Part shown: positions 1 to 9,302 of the stretch, in pieces
Layout of the letters: every line of letters starts with the position of its first letter
How positions within the stretch are numbered: position 1 is the stretch's first letter
From: Anaerococcus senegalensis JC48
Lineage (GTDB): Bacteria; Bacillota; Clostridia; Tissierellales; Peptoniphilaceae
Assembly: GCF_000321005.1 (NCBI RefSeq)
Contig: NZ_HE578907.1
Coordinates: 548,110 to 612,109 of the forward strand
Reading direction: 5' to 3'
Length of the DNA stretch: 64,000 nucleotides
Notes under the pieces: generated by a model
The model's input: only the letters and a program-made list of their open reading frames with translations
Databases searched by the model: none
What the model was told of the DNA's origin: nothing
Position numbers and translations under genes: made by a program

Positions 1-22
1 GATCTCAGCATATACTGAGATC
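1..22 (-). terminator. hairpin downstream of catalase gene, cut by window edge
   Basis: A perfect inverted repeat (GATCTCAG, six-base loop, CTGAGATC) lies 15 bases beyond the stop codon of the leftward catalase gene. It is probably the stem of an intrinsic terminator. The expected T-tract would fall outside the window, so termination is inferred. Confidence 0.6.
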
Positions 23-37
23 TTATATAATAAAATT

Positions 38-2164
38 TTAAATTGAACCTTCTCTGTTCCAAAATCTTTGCTTACTTAGATTTTCAACAAATTTATCTAT
101 ATCTTTACTATCTTTTGTAACCATAACTCCATCTGCTTTTTCTTGTTTTTTATCTAGAATACCAGAAGTATCTCCAATAATCCATAAAGGTTTGTAATGA
201 TTGAAAGTTTCATTTACAAATTCATTTACATTTTTACTAAATTCTTTGGATGGTTTTTTAGGTACAACTACTATTAGTGCATCTTCAAGAACTGGATGAA
301 TTGTCGCATATCTGTGACTTACCTTTTGTCCATCTTTTGTATTTTTTAAATCAGCTTGAATAATTTCAGATTTAGCTTTATTCTCTTCGATTTTTTCAAC
401 TAAAGATTTAAAATCAAAATCATCATCACTATCAGAATAAATACCTACTTTTAAAGTATCAACCTTAAATATGGTATTTTCTTGAGAAAATTCAGGCATT
501 CTAACTTTTAAAGCTTCTTTTTTTGCTTTTAATCCAGAAGGATCAAATCCACGTTCAGCATCAGGTTTTTCGCATCCTACATTTTCTGCTATCTCTTCTG
601 CCATTTTTTTATCAACATTTGCAAACATATCTACGACATTTTGTCTTATTTCTTCTCTTTTAACTTTAGAAAGTTCAAATGAAAAGGCATTTATAATATG
701 TTCTTGCTCAACTTCACTAATTGATTTATAAAATGCTGTGGCTTGGCTAAAATGATCTCTAAAACTATCATCTCTTGCCTTTATAACTTCTGCATCTATT
801 TTTTCTTGGTAATGTTCGTAGCCGCCATTTTCTGGACTTTCATAGAAAGGTGATTGGTCATCAATAGATGATTTCATATATGAAACCGGTCCCTTATTTA
901 TCATATGTTGATGCCATCCATCTCTTTGATTATTGTGAACTTCAGAAATCGGTCTATTGATAGGTATTTGAGCAAAATTTGGTCCACCAAGTCTTAGAAG
1001 TTGAGTGTCTGTGTAGGAGAAAAGTCTTCCTTGAAGTAGAGGATCATTTGAAAAATCAATTCCTGGAATTACATTTCCTGGATTGAAAGCCACTTGCTCA
1101 GTTTCTGCAAAATAATTATCTACATTTCTATTAAAAATCATTTCTCCAATTTTAATCTTTGGTATATCTTCTTCAGGCCAAACTTTTGTTGGATCTAGAA
1201 TATCAAAAGTAAAGTCATGTTCTTTTTCTTCTGGTAAAAGTTGAACACAAAAATCCCAAACTGGATAATTTCCTTCATCAATAGCTTCGTATAAATCTTT
1301 TCTTTGACTATCAGGATCATTTCCAGAAACTTTAAGTGTTTCATCCCAAACTCTTGAGTGAACACCTAATTGAGGATTCCATTGATATCTTACAAAAGTT
1401 GCTTTTCCTTCATCATTTATCCACCTAAAAGTATGAACACCAAAACCATCTATCATACGTAAATTTAGAGGAATTGCTCTATCACTCATTTGCCACATTA
1501 CCATGTGAGCTGATTCTTGATTACGAGTTACAAAATCCCAAAAAGTATCGTGAGCTGATTGAGCTTGTGGAACTTCTGTGTCAGGCTCAGGCTTTACTGC
1601 ATGAACAAAATCCGGAAACTTCATCGCATCTTGAATAACAAATACTGGCATATTATTTCCAGCTATATCGTAATTTCCTTCTTCTGTATAAAATTTTATA
1701 GCAAAACCACGAACATCACGAGGAGTATCAGTTGAACCTCTTGATCCTGCTACTGTAGATATTCTTGAAAATAAAGGAGTTTCTTTACCTTTTTTAGTAA
1801 ATAAACAAGCTTTAGTATATTTGCTCATATCTTTTGTACATTTAAAAATACCATGAGCCCCAACACCACGAGCGTGAACTATTCTTTCAGGAATTCTTTC
1901 ATGATCAAAGTGCATTATTTTTTCTCTTAAATGAAAATCTTCAAGTAAAGTTGGGCCTCTTCTTCCAGCCTTAAGAGAAAACTCTTCTTCAGCCATCTTT
2001 AAACCCTTGTTAGTTGTAAATGCCTTTTTCTTATTGTCAACCTTATTTTTTTCTAAATCTTTAATTTTATCATTATCCTTAACAGGGTCAATCTTTTTAA
2101 CTCCCTTTGGTGTCAATGGAGCCTTAATAAAACTATCTTTGCTTTTATCTTTTTCATTTACCAT
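38..2164 (-). CDS. katE: large-subunit (clade 2, KatE/HPII-type) haem catalase
   Basis: Monofunctional haem catalase that splits hydrogen peroxide into water and oxygen in the cytoplasm. At 708 residues it matches the large-subunit clade rather than the roughly 480-residue small-subunit enzymes. Visible landmarks are the catalytic histidine in RIVHARGVGAHG (His97), the GNNMPVF distal asparagine region near residue 170, and the haem-ligand tyrosine in RLFSYTDTQ (Tyr384). Residues about 570-708 fit the flavodoxin/class I amidotransferase-like C-terminal domain typical of this clade. The first 55 residues are a lysine- and aspartate-rich extension. The start is supported by AGGAGG nine bases upstream. 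It is transcribed alone, with a hairpin at 1-22. In an anaerobe it would protect against oxygen exposure. Confidence 0.95.
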   Translation of the reverse strand: MVNEKDKSKDSFIKAPLTPKGVKKIDPVKDNDKIKDLEKNKVDNKKKAFTTNKGLKMAEEEFSLKAGRRGPTLLEDFHLREKIMHFDHERIPERIVHARGVGAHGIFKCTKDMSKYTKACLFTKKGKETPLFSRISTVAGSRGSTDTPRDVRGFAIKFYTEEGNYDIAGNNMPVFVIQDAMKFPDFVHAVKPEPDTEVPQAQSAHDTFWDFVTRNQESAHMVMWQMSDRAIPLNLRMIDGFGVHTFRWINDEGKATFVRYQWNPQLGVHSRVWDETLKVSGNDPDSQRKDLYEAIDEGNYPVWDFCVQLLPEEKEHDFTFDILDPTKVWPEEDIPKIKIGEMIFNRNVDNYFAETEQVAFNPGNVIPGIDFSNDPLLQGRLFSYTDTQLLRLGGPNFAQIPINRPISEVHNNQRDGWHQHMINKGPVSYMKSSIDDQSPFYESPENGGYEHYQEKIDAEVIKARDDSFRDHFSQATAFYKSISEVEQEHIINAFSFELSKVKREEIRQNVVDMFANVDKKMAEEIAENVGCEKPDAERGFDPSGLKAKKEALKVRMPEFSQENTIFKVDTLKVGIYSDSDDDFDFKSLVEKIEENKAKSEIIQADLKNTKDGQKVSHRYATIHPVLEDALIVVVPKKPSKEFSKNVNEFVNETFNHYKPLWIIGDTSGILDKKQEKADGVMVTKDSKDIDKFVENLSKQRFWNREGSI

Positions 2165-2219
2165 ATTTTCCTCCTGATAAATTTCTGTTTCATTCTATTA
2201 ATACCCTTTTTAAAATAAT

Positions 2220-2690
2220 TCAAATATTATTAGATTTTTCTAATATAAATAATCCGTCTTTATTTGGAATATCACTTTGATATTTTCTCTTATAGCCCAA
2301 TTTTAAATAAAAAGATTTTGCAGTAATAGAAGAAGGAACCATAATTTTTTTTGACTTTCTAGCATATTCATCCCTTTCAAGACTTTCAACGATTAACCTT
2401 CCTAATCCCTCTCCTTGATATTCTGGTGTAACAAAAATAGTATAAAAACAAGACTCTTCCTTATCTCCATCGTATCCGATAGATCCACATCCAATAATTT
2501 TTTCACCAAGACAAACCACATAAAAATGTCTAGTGCAAGCTTTTTCTATTATATTTTTAGCATTTAAAATCCTTACACCTTTTTCAATATAGGCTTTTGA
2601 ATAATCTTTTATATTAGTAGTTCTTAAAGTTTTTATAATAAGTTTGGAAACTTCTTTAGCATCCTTTTTTTCAAATCTTCTAACAAGCAT
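2220..2690 (-). CDS. GNAT-family N-acetyltransferase
   Basis: A 156-residue single-domain acetyltransferase. The acetyl-CoA pyrophosphate-binding motif is seen as QGEGLGRLIVESLE (about residues 92-105), followed by the C-terminal signature SFYLKLGYKR. The family transfers the acetyl group of acetyl-CoA to an amine, but nothing here names the acceptor, which could be a small molecule, a peptide or a ribosomal protein. GGAGAAAG precedes the ATG. It lies 55 bases upstream of the catalase start in the same orientation, so the two could be cotranscribed. There is no sign of truncation. Confidence 0.85.
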   Translation of the reverse strand: MLVRRFEKKDAKEVSKLIIKTLRTTNIKDYSKAYIEKGVRILNAKNIIEKACTRHFYVVCLGEKIIGCGSIGYDGDKEESCFYTIFVTPEYQGEGLGRLIVESLERDEYARKSKKIMVPSSITAKSFYLKLGYKRKYQSDIPNKDGLFILEKSNNI

Positions 2691-2774
2691 ACTTTCTCCA
2701 TTTCTAGTTTATATTTTTATTATATAACTTAGCTAATTATATTAACAATTTATAACTCATAGAAATGAATTTTT

Positions 2775-5210
2775 TTAAATTGTCCTAATCAAATCAATGG
2801 TTGGTCTGTCTAAAATTCTCTTTAAGGAGAAGTGATAGATTAGTAAGTTTATACAATATACTATTAAAGAAAATCCCAGAAAAATTTTGTAATCATAATA
2901 ATTAAGTAAACTTAAAAAAGTTAACCTCGATGAGAATATAGAAATTATAAACATTATACCTATGCTAGTTAATATAACTATAAGCAATGATTTTATCTGT
3001 TCATTTAAATATTCTTTTTCATAAACCTTCTTAAGTTCATCCAAATCCATTCCACAAGAATATAGACTGCCTATTTCTTTTTTTCTGCTCATGAGACTTA
3101 AATTAATGGATGAGTAGCCATTGATGATATTTAGTACAAAGATGATTGATGCAATTCCTATTGTAATTTTCATTAAACTTTTTAAATCTTTATATCTATT
3201 TTCTCTCTGCTCTTCACCTGTCATAATATTAAATCTGTCTTCAGGGGAAAGTTTTCCTCTAATCATTGCTTCTACATATTCTTTTATATCTTCAGTATCA
3301 GAATCATTTATTCTCATATCTAATGTAAAAGGATAGTTTTTATATTTTTCATCATCTGCTTTTTGCATTAGATTATAAAATGTATCAAAATCTGTGTAAA
3401 TTTTTACATCAAATGGCATTGTTCTAGATTTAAGTTCCCCTAAATCTTCTATTGCTTTAGAAATTTTAATACTTGTTTCGTAATCATCTCCAATACTTAT
3501 ATCAAGACTTGTTGGATTTTCAAAATATGGTATCTTCTTCGCTTTAGATATCGGTATAGATGAATCCTCTTGGATCATATTATAAAGTAGAAATTCTCCC
3601 TTATTTCCTCCAAGCTCTTTTAAATCATCTTCTTCTAATGCAATTAAAAATCCGTCCATTCCTTCTGAGTTATATTTTTCTATATCTTTCTCAGCTTCTT
3701 TATCTAGACCCGCATTTTTAGCTTCTTGTAAAAAGTTTAGATTATTTTTAACTATCACATATTTCTCTTTAAATATATAAGATTTTTCATTAGGTGTCTT
3801 CTCTCTAATTTCGCTAAGTGCCATCGGGACTTCATCTTTTTCACTATAATACTCTACAGAAAAGTTATATCCAGTATCATAGTATGAATAATCTCTAAAA
3901 TAACCTGAAATACCAATAATAATTATAAAAACTGAAATAATGAGTATACCTAATGCAGAAATATATCGTTGAGACTTTATTGAAGCTAGGTTATTAAGTC
4001 TAAGTTCCTTCCAAAAATCATTGGCTCTTTTCTTTTTAGATTTTGAAAAATCTATATTTCCTCTTATTCCATCTATAATATTGATTTTAGAAATCTTTTT
4101 TGCAGGAGATTTTATAGCCAAGGCAACAATTATAAAAGAAACAAATAGTATAGCTAAACTTAATAATGGATTAAATCTTACTGCTTCAAAGGCACTTACT
4201 CTCTCACCTTTTTGTATATTTCTATACAAATAATATATAAAGAAAAAACCAGCTATATGACCTAAAAGTATTGGAATTGCTGATATAATTAAACCTTCCT
4301 TTAAAAGCATCAAATAAATTTGACCATTAGTTGACCCTATAGATTTATATATAGACAGCTCTCTAATTTTTCGAAGACCCCAAACCCAAAAGATGTTTTT
4401 TATAAAAAACACAAAGATTGCTACACATCCAAGAACTGATAGAACAAGAACAGCCTGGCTCATTATATTTTGTGAGGGTTCGTTTTCCACTCCATAATAG
4501 TTTATAAGACCTTTAGAAAATTCTAAATGAACATCTTTACCAAGTATCTTGTTTATTTCATTTTGAATCTTATCTTTATTTTTGTAAGCTTCTTCAAATG
4601 AATGAAATTTTATGAAGGTTCTGAAAGTGGTCATTTTATCTTGTCGCCCTAGAGCAAAATTCAGTTTACTATACTTGTTGTAGACATCTCCGTAAACACC
4701 GACTAAAGTAAAGCTTTTAGAACCTTTAATCTCAAATTTTTCCCTGTCAGTATTTGCACTTGTGGGACCTACCTTTTCGCCATTTAGAAACCTTTTGCCC
4801 AACTCAAGCTCTACCTTGTCGCCTATTTTAAGATTATTTTTCTTTACGAGGCTTTCAGATAGTACAATTTCGTCTTCCTTTGTAGCAAATCTTCCTTCCA
4901 TAAGTCTTGAATACTCTCTCATCTTATTGATTGCTTGGTCTTGGTAGTTTATAACGACTAAATCGTCAGCAAGTTTTCCATTATCAGGATTAAGAGACAT
5001 TTTTCCGACCAAATCTATATCTTCAATGGACTTTAACTTTTTAACATCTTCACTTGAGAGTTCTTCTTTAATCTCCCCATGATAAAAGCTTGAAGCCATA
5101 TAATAACCATAGTTAGCCTTCATATTTGTATATCCGTAATAAAAAACCACAGTAAAAAACAGACTTACAATAAATAAAGAGATGAAAATAGGAAAATTCT
5201 TTTTATTCAT
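2775..5210 (-). CDS. FtsX-type ABC permease, copy 1
   Basis: Large membrane subunit of an ABC system of the MacB/BceB/FtsX superfamily. One hydrophobic segment sits at residues 4-28, then a long extracytoplasmic stretch, three closely spaced helices at about 250-370, a fourth near 420, a second large extracytoplasmic region, and three final helices. This gives two FtsX modules. The in-frame ATG at 5219 touches the AGGAG directly, whereas the ATG at 5210 is spaced nine bases from it, so 5210 is the likelier start (811 residues). It overlaps the end of its ATPase gene (5203-5883). The copy at 6106-8577 has the same organisation, including the ending DLIR. Such permeases usually sense or remove cell-envelope-active peptides or move lipoproteins. 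The substrate is unknown. Confidence 0.85.
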   Translation of the reverse strand: MNKKNFPIFISLFIVSLFFTVVFYYGYTNMKANYGYYMASSFYHGEIKEELSSEDVKKLKSIEDIDLVGKMSLNPDNGKLADDLVVINYQDQAINKMREYSRLMEGRFATKEDEIVLSESLVKKNNLKIGDKVELELGKRFLNGEKVGPTSANTDREKFEIKGSKSFTLVGVYGDVYNKYSKLNFALGRQDKMTTFRTFIKFHSFEEAYKNKDKIQNEINKILGKDVHLEFSKGLINYYGVENEPSQNIMSQAVLVLSVLGCVAIFVFFIKNIFWVWGLRKIRELSIYKSIGSTNGQIYLMLLKEGLIISAIPILLGHIAGFFFIYYLYRNIQKGERVSAFEAVRFNPLLSLAILFVSFIIVALAIKSPAKKISKINIIDGIRGNIDFSKSKKKRANDFWKELRLNNLASIKSQRYISALGILIISVFIIIIGISGYFRDYSYYDTGYNFSVEYYSEKDEVPMALSEIREKTPNEKSYIFKEKYVIVKNNLNFLQEAKNAGLDKEAEKDIEKYNSEGMDGFLIALEEDDLKELGGNKGEFLLYNMIQEDSSIPISKAKKIPYFENPTSLDISIGDDYETSIKISKAIEDLGELKSRTMPFDVKIYTDFDTFYNLMQKADDEKYKNYPFTLDMRINDSDTEDIKEYVEAMIRGKLSPEDRFNIMTGEEQRENRYKDLKSLMKITIGIASIIFVLNIINGYSSINLSLMSRKKEIGSLYSCGMDLDELKKVYEKEYLNEQIKSLLIVILTSIGIMFIISIFSSRLTFLSLLNYYDYKIFLGFSLIVYCINLLIYHFSLKRILDRPTIDLIRTI

Positions 5211-5883
5211 GTTTCTCATCTCCTACAATTTTTCCATCTACTATTGTAATAATACGATTTGCTTGTAAGGCTATTTCTTCGTCATGGGTGATTAGGATAA
5301 TCGTCTGTTTCATGGTTCTATTGAAGTATTTAAAGATTTCTATAATTTCCTTAGAATTTTTCCTGTCCAAATTACCTGTTGGTTCATCCGCTAATATGAT
5401 AGATGGATTATAGATAAGACTTCTGGCTATGGCAACTCTCTGCTGCTGACCTCCTGAAAGCTCACTTGGGAAAGAATCAAGTTTACTTTCTATACCAAGT
5501 TTTTTTATTATATCTGAAAATTCATCTTGATTGATTTTCCTTTTATCAAGTTTTAATGGAAGTTCTATATTGTGACGAACTGTTAAGTTGGGAATCAAAT
5601 TATAAAATTGATAAATTAGTCCGACTTTCCTTCTCCTAAAAAGTGCTAATTCTTTTGATGTATATTTTGAAATGTCATTGCCGTCTATAAATATTTTTCC
5701 AGAACTTGGATTGTCAACTCCACCCAACAAGTGAAGTAGAGTTGACTTGCCTGATCCACTTGGTCCAACAATTGCAATAAATTCTCCTTTTTCTATTTTT
5801 AAATTAACATCATCAATTGCCCTTACAACATTTTCTCCACTTCCATAAGTTTTTGATAAGTTTTCAGTTCTAACAATTTCCAT
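5203..5883 (-). CDS. ABC transporter ATPase (MacB/LolD/BceA type), copy 1
   Basis: Nucleotide-binding subunit of 226 residues for the adjoining permease. Walker A is GPSGSGKST (about 40-48), the signature LSGGQQQR (about 142-149), Walker B ILADEPTGNLD (about 162-172), and the H-loop histidine lies in ITHDEE. GGGAGG precedes the start. The 3' end overlaps the permease start, indicating translational coupling. It is very similar at the DNA level to 8570-9250, with runs of more than 50 identical bases (for example around 5575 and 8942), so the duplication is recent or kept uniform by gene conversion. Confidence 0.93.
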   Translation of the reverse strand: MEIVRTENLSKTYGSGENVVRAIDDVNLKIEKGEFIAIVGPSGSGKSTLLHLLGGVDNPSSGKIFIDGNDISKYTSKELALFRRRKVGLIYQFYNLIPNLTVRHNIELPLKLDKRKINQDEFSDIIKKLGIESKLDSFPSELSGGQQQRVAIARSLIYNPSIILADEPTGNLDRKNSKEIIEIFKYFNRTMKQTIILITHDEEIALQANRIITIVDGKIVGDEKHE

Positions 5884-5930
5884 ATGTACCTCCCTCTTTT
5901 TGTCTCAATAATAAAGGGTTAAAATGACTT

Positions 5931-6077
5931 TTAAGTGACATTGTAAAATTTAATTTTAAAAATCGCACCATCTTTTCCATTTTTTACAGATATATCTCCA
6001 TTGTTTGCCTCAACAATTGATTTTGCCATGGCAAGTCCTATGCCAAAGCCCTTAGAGTCAGGACTTTTGTAAAATCT
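5931..6077 (-). pseudogene. C-terminal scrap of sensor histidine kinase
   Basis: Translating this strip leftwards gives RFYKSPDSKGFGIGLAMAKS and then a tail ending in KIKFYNVT and a TAA stop. This is the G2-box end of the intact kinase at 9303-10163, which reads RFYKTPDSNGFGIGLAMAKT and ends with the same FYNVT. Only about 48 codons remain and no start is present. It sits exactly where the kinase tail would sit upstream of copy 1 of the ABC pair, so it is the scar of a tandem duplication that carried the kinase 3' end along. Confidence 0.85.
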
Positions 6078-6105
6078 TACTAATATTCTTACTCATAAGT
6101 CCCTC

Positions 6106-8577
6106 CTAGTCAAATCCTCTTATCAAATCAATGGGATCGATCTTTAAAATATTTTGTAAAGTTGTCTTGTAAATTAAAATATTTATACCATAAATCAAAA
6201 TTCCAAAAGCAAGGAAATATTTATATTCAAAATAAGACAACAAAATTTTCATATCCAATGTTGGAGATATTTTTGCAATTACAAATAAAGCAGCAAAACT
6301 TACTATTAAAACTATTGCCAGTGATTTAATTTCTTCTAATATAAAATCTCTTGTATATATATGTTTTAGTTCTTCCTCATCTATTCCACAAGAAATTAAA
6401 GATCCAATTTCTTTTTTCCTTGCCATTAAACTCAAATTAATGGAAGAATATCCATTAGTTATATTTAAAATGAAAATTATACTTGCAATAGAAATTATCA
6501 TAAGGCCAAAAGTTTTTACATCTTTCATGCGATTTGCCTCTACATCTTTGCTTGTAGTTAAATTATAAGTTTCATTGTAGGCAATGGAAGAATCTAATCT
6601 CTCTTTAACTTCATTCTTTATATCGTCTAACTTATTTTCATCAACTTGCATTGATAGTTCATAGGTGTTTCTTCTCAATTCATTGTTGTTTTTTAAATAA
6701 TATTTATTCCATTCATCTAATAATTTAAAATATGTTTCAAAATCAACGTATAAATTCACATAAAAAGGTAGTCTTCTTTGCCTAAAGTCCTTTGTGTCAT
6801 CGATTAATTTATCTACTTTGATTGAATAATTGTAATCTTTTTTCTCTTCTGTTATAGAGTAATTTAAACTATTTATGTTTTTAAAATATTTTGTTGTTTC
6901 TGATCCATCAATAGGTGCATTTGGATTGACTTGGACCCTATTTAATAGCAAAGCCTCTCCCTTTTTGCCACCTATTTTTTCAAAAGTTTGATCATCTAAG
7001 GCCGTAATAATTCCATCGAGATAAAAATCTTCGCCATTATCATAATATTTGCGGATTGTTTCATCTAAATCAAGAGACCTAAACTCATCTGAATAATTTT
7101 GATCCTTACTAAGGGAAATATATTTTTCAGTTGAAAGGAAGGCTCTGTGATTTTCTGTAGTCTTCATTATATCCTTTAAGACATTTGGAACTTCAGCTTC
7201 ATTTGAATGAATTAGTATATTAATATTCGTATTGTAAGTGTAAGTATTCTTCACCCTATTGTACTCTGCCATAGAGAAAACTATCAAAAAAATTGATACA
7301 ATTATCATTCCAATTGCAGAAATATATCTCTGAGAAGAAATAGTTTTTAAATTATTTATCTTTAATTCCTTCCAAATATCTTTATTCCTTTTTAGTTTTA
7401 TATTTTTGTCACTAAAGTTGCCCTTTATACCATCAATTATATTTATCTTTGCGATTTTTTTAGCTGGAGCAAATATTGATATGAAAATTATAAAAAAGCA
7501 AATTAATAGAACTACAAGTGAAAGGCTTAGCGAAAATTCTATATACTTGTACTTTTCCTCTACCTCTACAATCCTTTGAATTCCAAGATTGAGGAGGTTG
7601 ATTCCTCCATATCCGAAAATATGTCCCAAAACTATTGGTAAAAATGAAATTTTTAATCCATCTTTTAAAAGCAATTTATAAATTTGATAATCTGTTGAAC
7701 CAATTGATTTGTACATTGAAATTTCTCTTATCTTTCTTAGACCCCAAACTGTAAAAATATTTTTTACAAAAAATATAAAAATGAGGATTGTAGCAAATAT
7801 TAAAATAGAGTCTACAATCACCTGCCTATTTTGTTGTAAAAGACTTCCATCAACATTATAGTAATCTTTCATTATCTCGCTAAATGCAAGTTCTACTTTA
7901 TCTTTATTCAAGGCAGATGCTATTTCTTTTTCTAAATTATCTTTATTACTATAGGCTTTTCTAAAATTATCAAATCTTACAAAGCTATTGGTTTTTTGAC
8001 CCTTTCCTATGACAGTAGAAGCATAAAAAACCTTCATATTTTCATTGTAAAGATTTCTTGTGAGACCACTTATTACATATTCTTTGCTATCTTTTCTTAT
8101 AAATTCTTCATCCTTAGTAACACTTGAAACTGCTTTTATTTGTTTTCCATCAACCAATCTATTTCCAAATTCTACTTTTATCTTATCGCCAATTTTTAAA
8201 TTTTCTTTTTTTGCAAGACTTTTTGGTATGGTAATTTCATTATCTTTTGTAGCAAAACTCCCCTCTTTTAACATACTATCTTCTAACATCTTGTTAAAAC
8301 CCTGGTCTATGTAATTTACCACTAAGACATTTTGAGATAGCTTGGCAGAATTATTTTCTACTGCAACTTCTCCTACTTCTTTAATATTATTTATTTCTTT
8401 TAATTTACTTGATTCACCAAAAACTGTATCAGAAATAATTTTAGCATCATAAATTGATCTATTCCTAAAATGTTCATAATCAAACTTATTATTTACATAT
8501 CCAAAGTAAACACAAAATGTAAAGAAAATTGCAGTTATAAAAAGTGAAAGTGAGATTGAGAGATTCTTCTTATTCAT
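6106..8577 (-). CDS. FtsX-type ABC permease, copy 2
   Basis: Second large FtsX-type permease (about 823 residues) with the same plan as copy 1: an N-terminal helix after MNKKN, an extracytoplasmic region, a cluster of helices around residues 255-385, a second extracytoplasmic region and three C-terminal helices. The ATG at 8577 is better spaced from GGAG than the ATG at 8586, which abuts it. It overlaps the end of its ATPase gene. It has diverged from copy 1 mostly in the extracytoplasmic parts, which suggests the two pairs may handle different ligands. The role in antimicrobial-peptide sensing or detoxification is inferred from the two-component genes just upstream. Confidence 0.85.
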   Translation of the reverse strand: MNKKNLSISLSLFITAIFFTFCVYFGYVNNKFDYEHFRNRSIYDAKIISDTVFGESSKLKEINNIKEVGEVAVENNSAKLSQNVLVVNYIDQGFNKMLEDSMLKEGSFATKDNEITIPKSLAKKENLKIGDKIKVEFGNRLVDGKQIKAVSSVTKDEEFIRKDSKEYVISGLTRNLYNENMKVFYASTVIGKGQKTNSFVRFDNFRKAYSNKDNLEKEIASALNKDKVELAFSEIMKDYYNVDGSLLQQNRQVIVDSILIFATILIFIFFVKNIFTVWGLRKIREISMYKSIGSTDYQIYKLLLKDGLKISFLPIVLGHIFGYGGINLLNLGIQRIVEVEEKYKYIEFSLSLSLVVLLICFFIIFISIFAPAKKIAKINIIDGIKGNFSDKNIKLKRNKDIWKELKINNLKTISSQRYISAIGMIIVSIFLIVFSMAEYNRVKNTYTYNTNINILIHSNEAEVPNVLKDIMKTTENHRAFLSTEKYISLSKDQNYSDEFRSLDLDETIRKYYDNGEDFYLDGIITALDDQTFEKIGGKKGEALLLNRVQVNPNAPIDGSETTKYFKNINSLNYSITEEKKDYNYSIKVDKLIDDTKDFRQRRLPFYVNLYVDFETYFKLLDEWNKYYLKNNNELRRNTYELSMQVDENKLDDIKNEVKERLDSSIAYNETYNLTTSKDVEANRMKDVKTFGLMIISIASIIFILNITNGYSSINLSLMARKKEIGSLISCGIDEEELKHIYTRDFILEEIKSLAIVLIVSFAALFVIAKISPTLDMKILLSYFEYKYFLAFGILIYGINILIYKTTLQNILKIDPIDLIRGFD

Positions 8578-9250
8578 TATTCTCATCTCCCACTATTTTC
8601 CCATCGACAATTGTTATTACCCTTTCTGCCTCTAGGGCTATAGACTCATCATGGGTGATTACTATAATTGTCTGTTTTAAAGTCCTGTTAAAATATTTTA
8701 AAATTTCAATTATTTCTCTTGAATTCTCCCTGTCTAGGTTTCCCGTTGGTTCATCAGCGAGTACAAGAAACGGAGAATAGATAAGACTCCTTGCTATGGC
8801 AATCCTTTGTTGCTGGCCTCCTGATAGTTCACTTGGAAAAGAGTTAAGTTTACTTTCTATACCCAATTTTTTAACTATATCTGAAAATTCATCTTGATTT
8901 GTTTTTCTTTTATCTAGTTTTAGTGGAAGTTCTATGTTATGACGAACTGTTAAGTTGGGAATCAAATTATAAAATTGATAAATTAGTCCGACTTTTCTTC
9001 TTCTAAAATAGGCTAGTTCCTTTGAGGAATACTTTGAGATATCGTTACCATCTATATAAACCTTACCATCATCTGGGCTATCTACTCCTCCTATGATATG
9101 TAGGAGTGTTGATTTACCAGATCCACTTGGTCCTACAATGGCAACAAATTCTCCTCTTTCAATTTCAAGGCTAACACCGTCTAAGGCAATGACCTTAGAA
9201 TTACCCTCGCCGTATTCTTTTCTTAAATTTTCAACTTTTAATATTTCCAT
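8570..9250 (-). CDS. ABC transporter ATPase (MacB/LolD/BceA type), copy 2
   Basis: Partner ATPase of the permease at 6106-8577, 226 residues. It has Walker A GPSGSGKST, signature LSGGQQQR, Walker B VLADEPTGNLD and an H-loop in ITHDES. AAAGGAGG precedes the start. It follows the histidine kinase gene after 52 bases in the same direction, so regulator, sensor, ATPase and permease form one unit. The central half of the protein (from RRRKVGLIYQFYN to the signature) is nearly identical to copy 1. Confidence 0.93.
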   Translation of the reverse strand: MEILKVENLRKEYGEGNSKVIALDGVSLEIERGEFVAIVGPSGSGKSTLLHIIGGVDSPDDGKVYIDGNDISKYSSKELAYFRRRKVGLIYQFYNLIPNLTVRHNIELPLKLDKRKTNQDEFSDIVKKLGIESKLNSFPSELSGGQQQRIAIARSLIYSPFLVLADEPTGNLDRENSREIIEILKYFNRTLKQTIIVITHDESIALEAERVITIVDGKIVGDENNE

Positions 9251-9302
9251 ACTTGCCTCCTTTTTCTTATGTCAAGGTAAGCATATAAAAGTAAAGTGAT
9301 TT

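Noticed and set aside
3121-3336. Rightward open frames inside the permeases, NRPS and helicase genes
   Set aside because: They lie opposite well-supported genes, lack ribosome binding sites and have hydrophobic, low-complexity translations typical of antisense frames in AT-rich genes.
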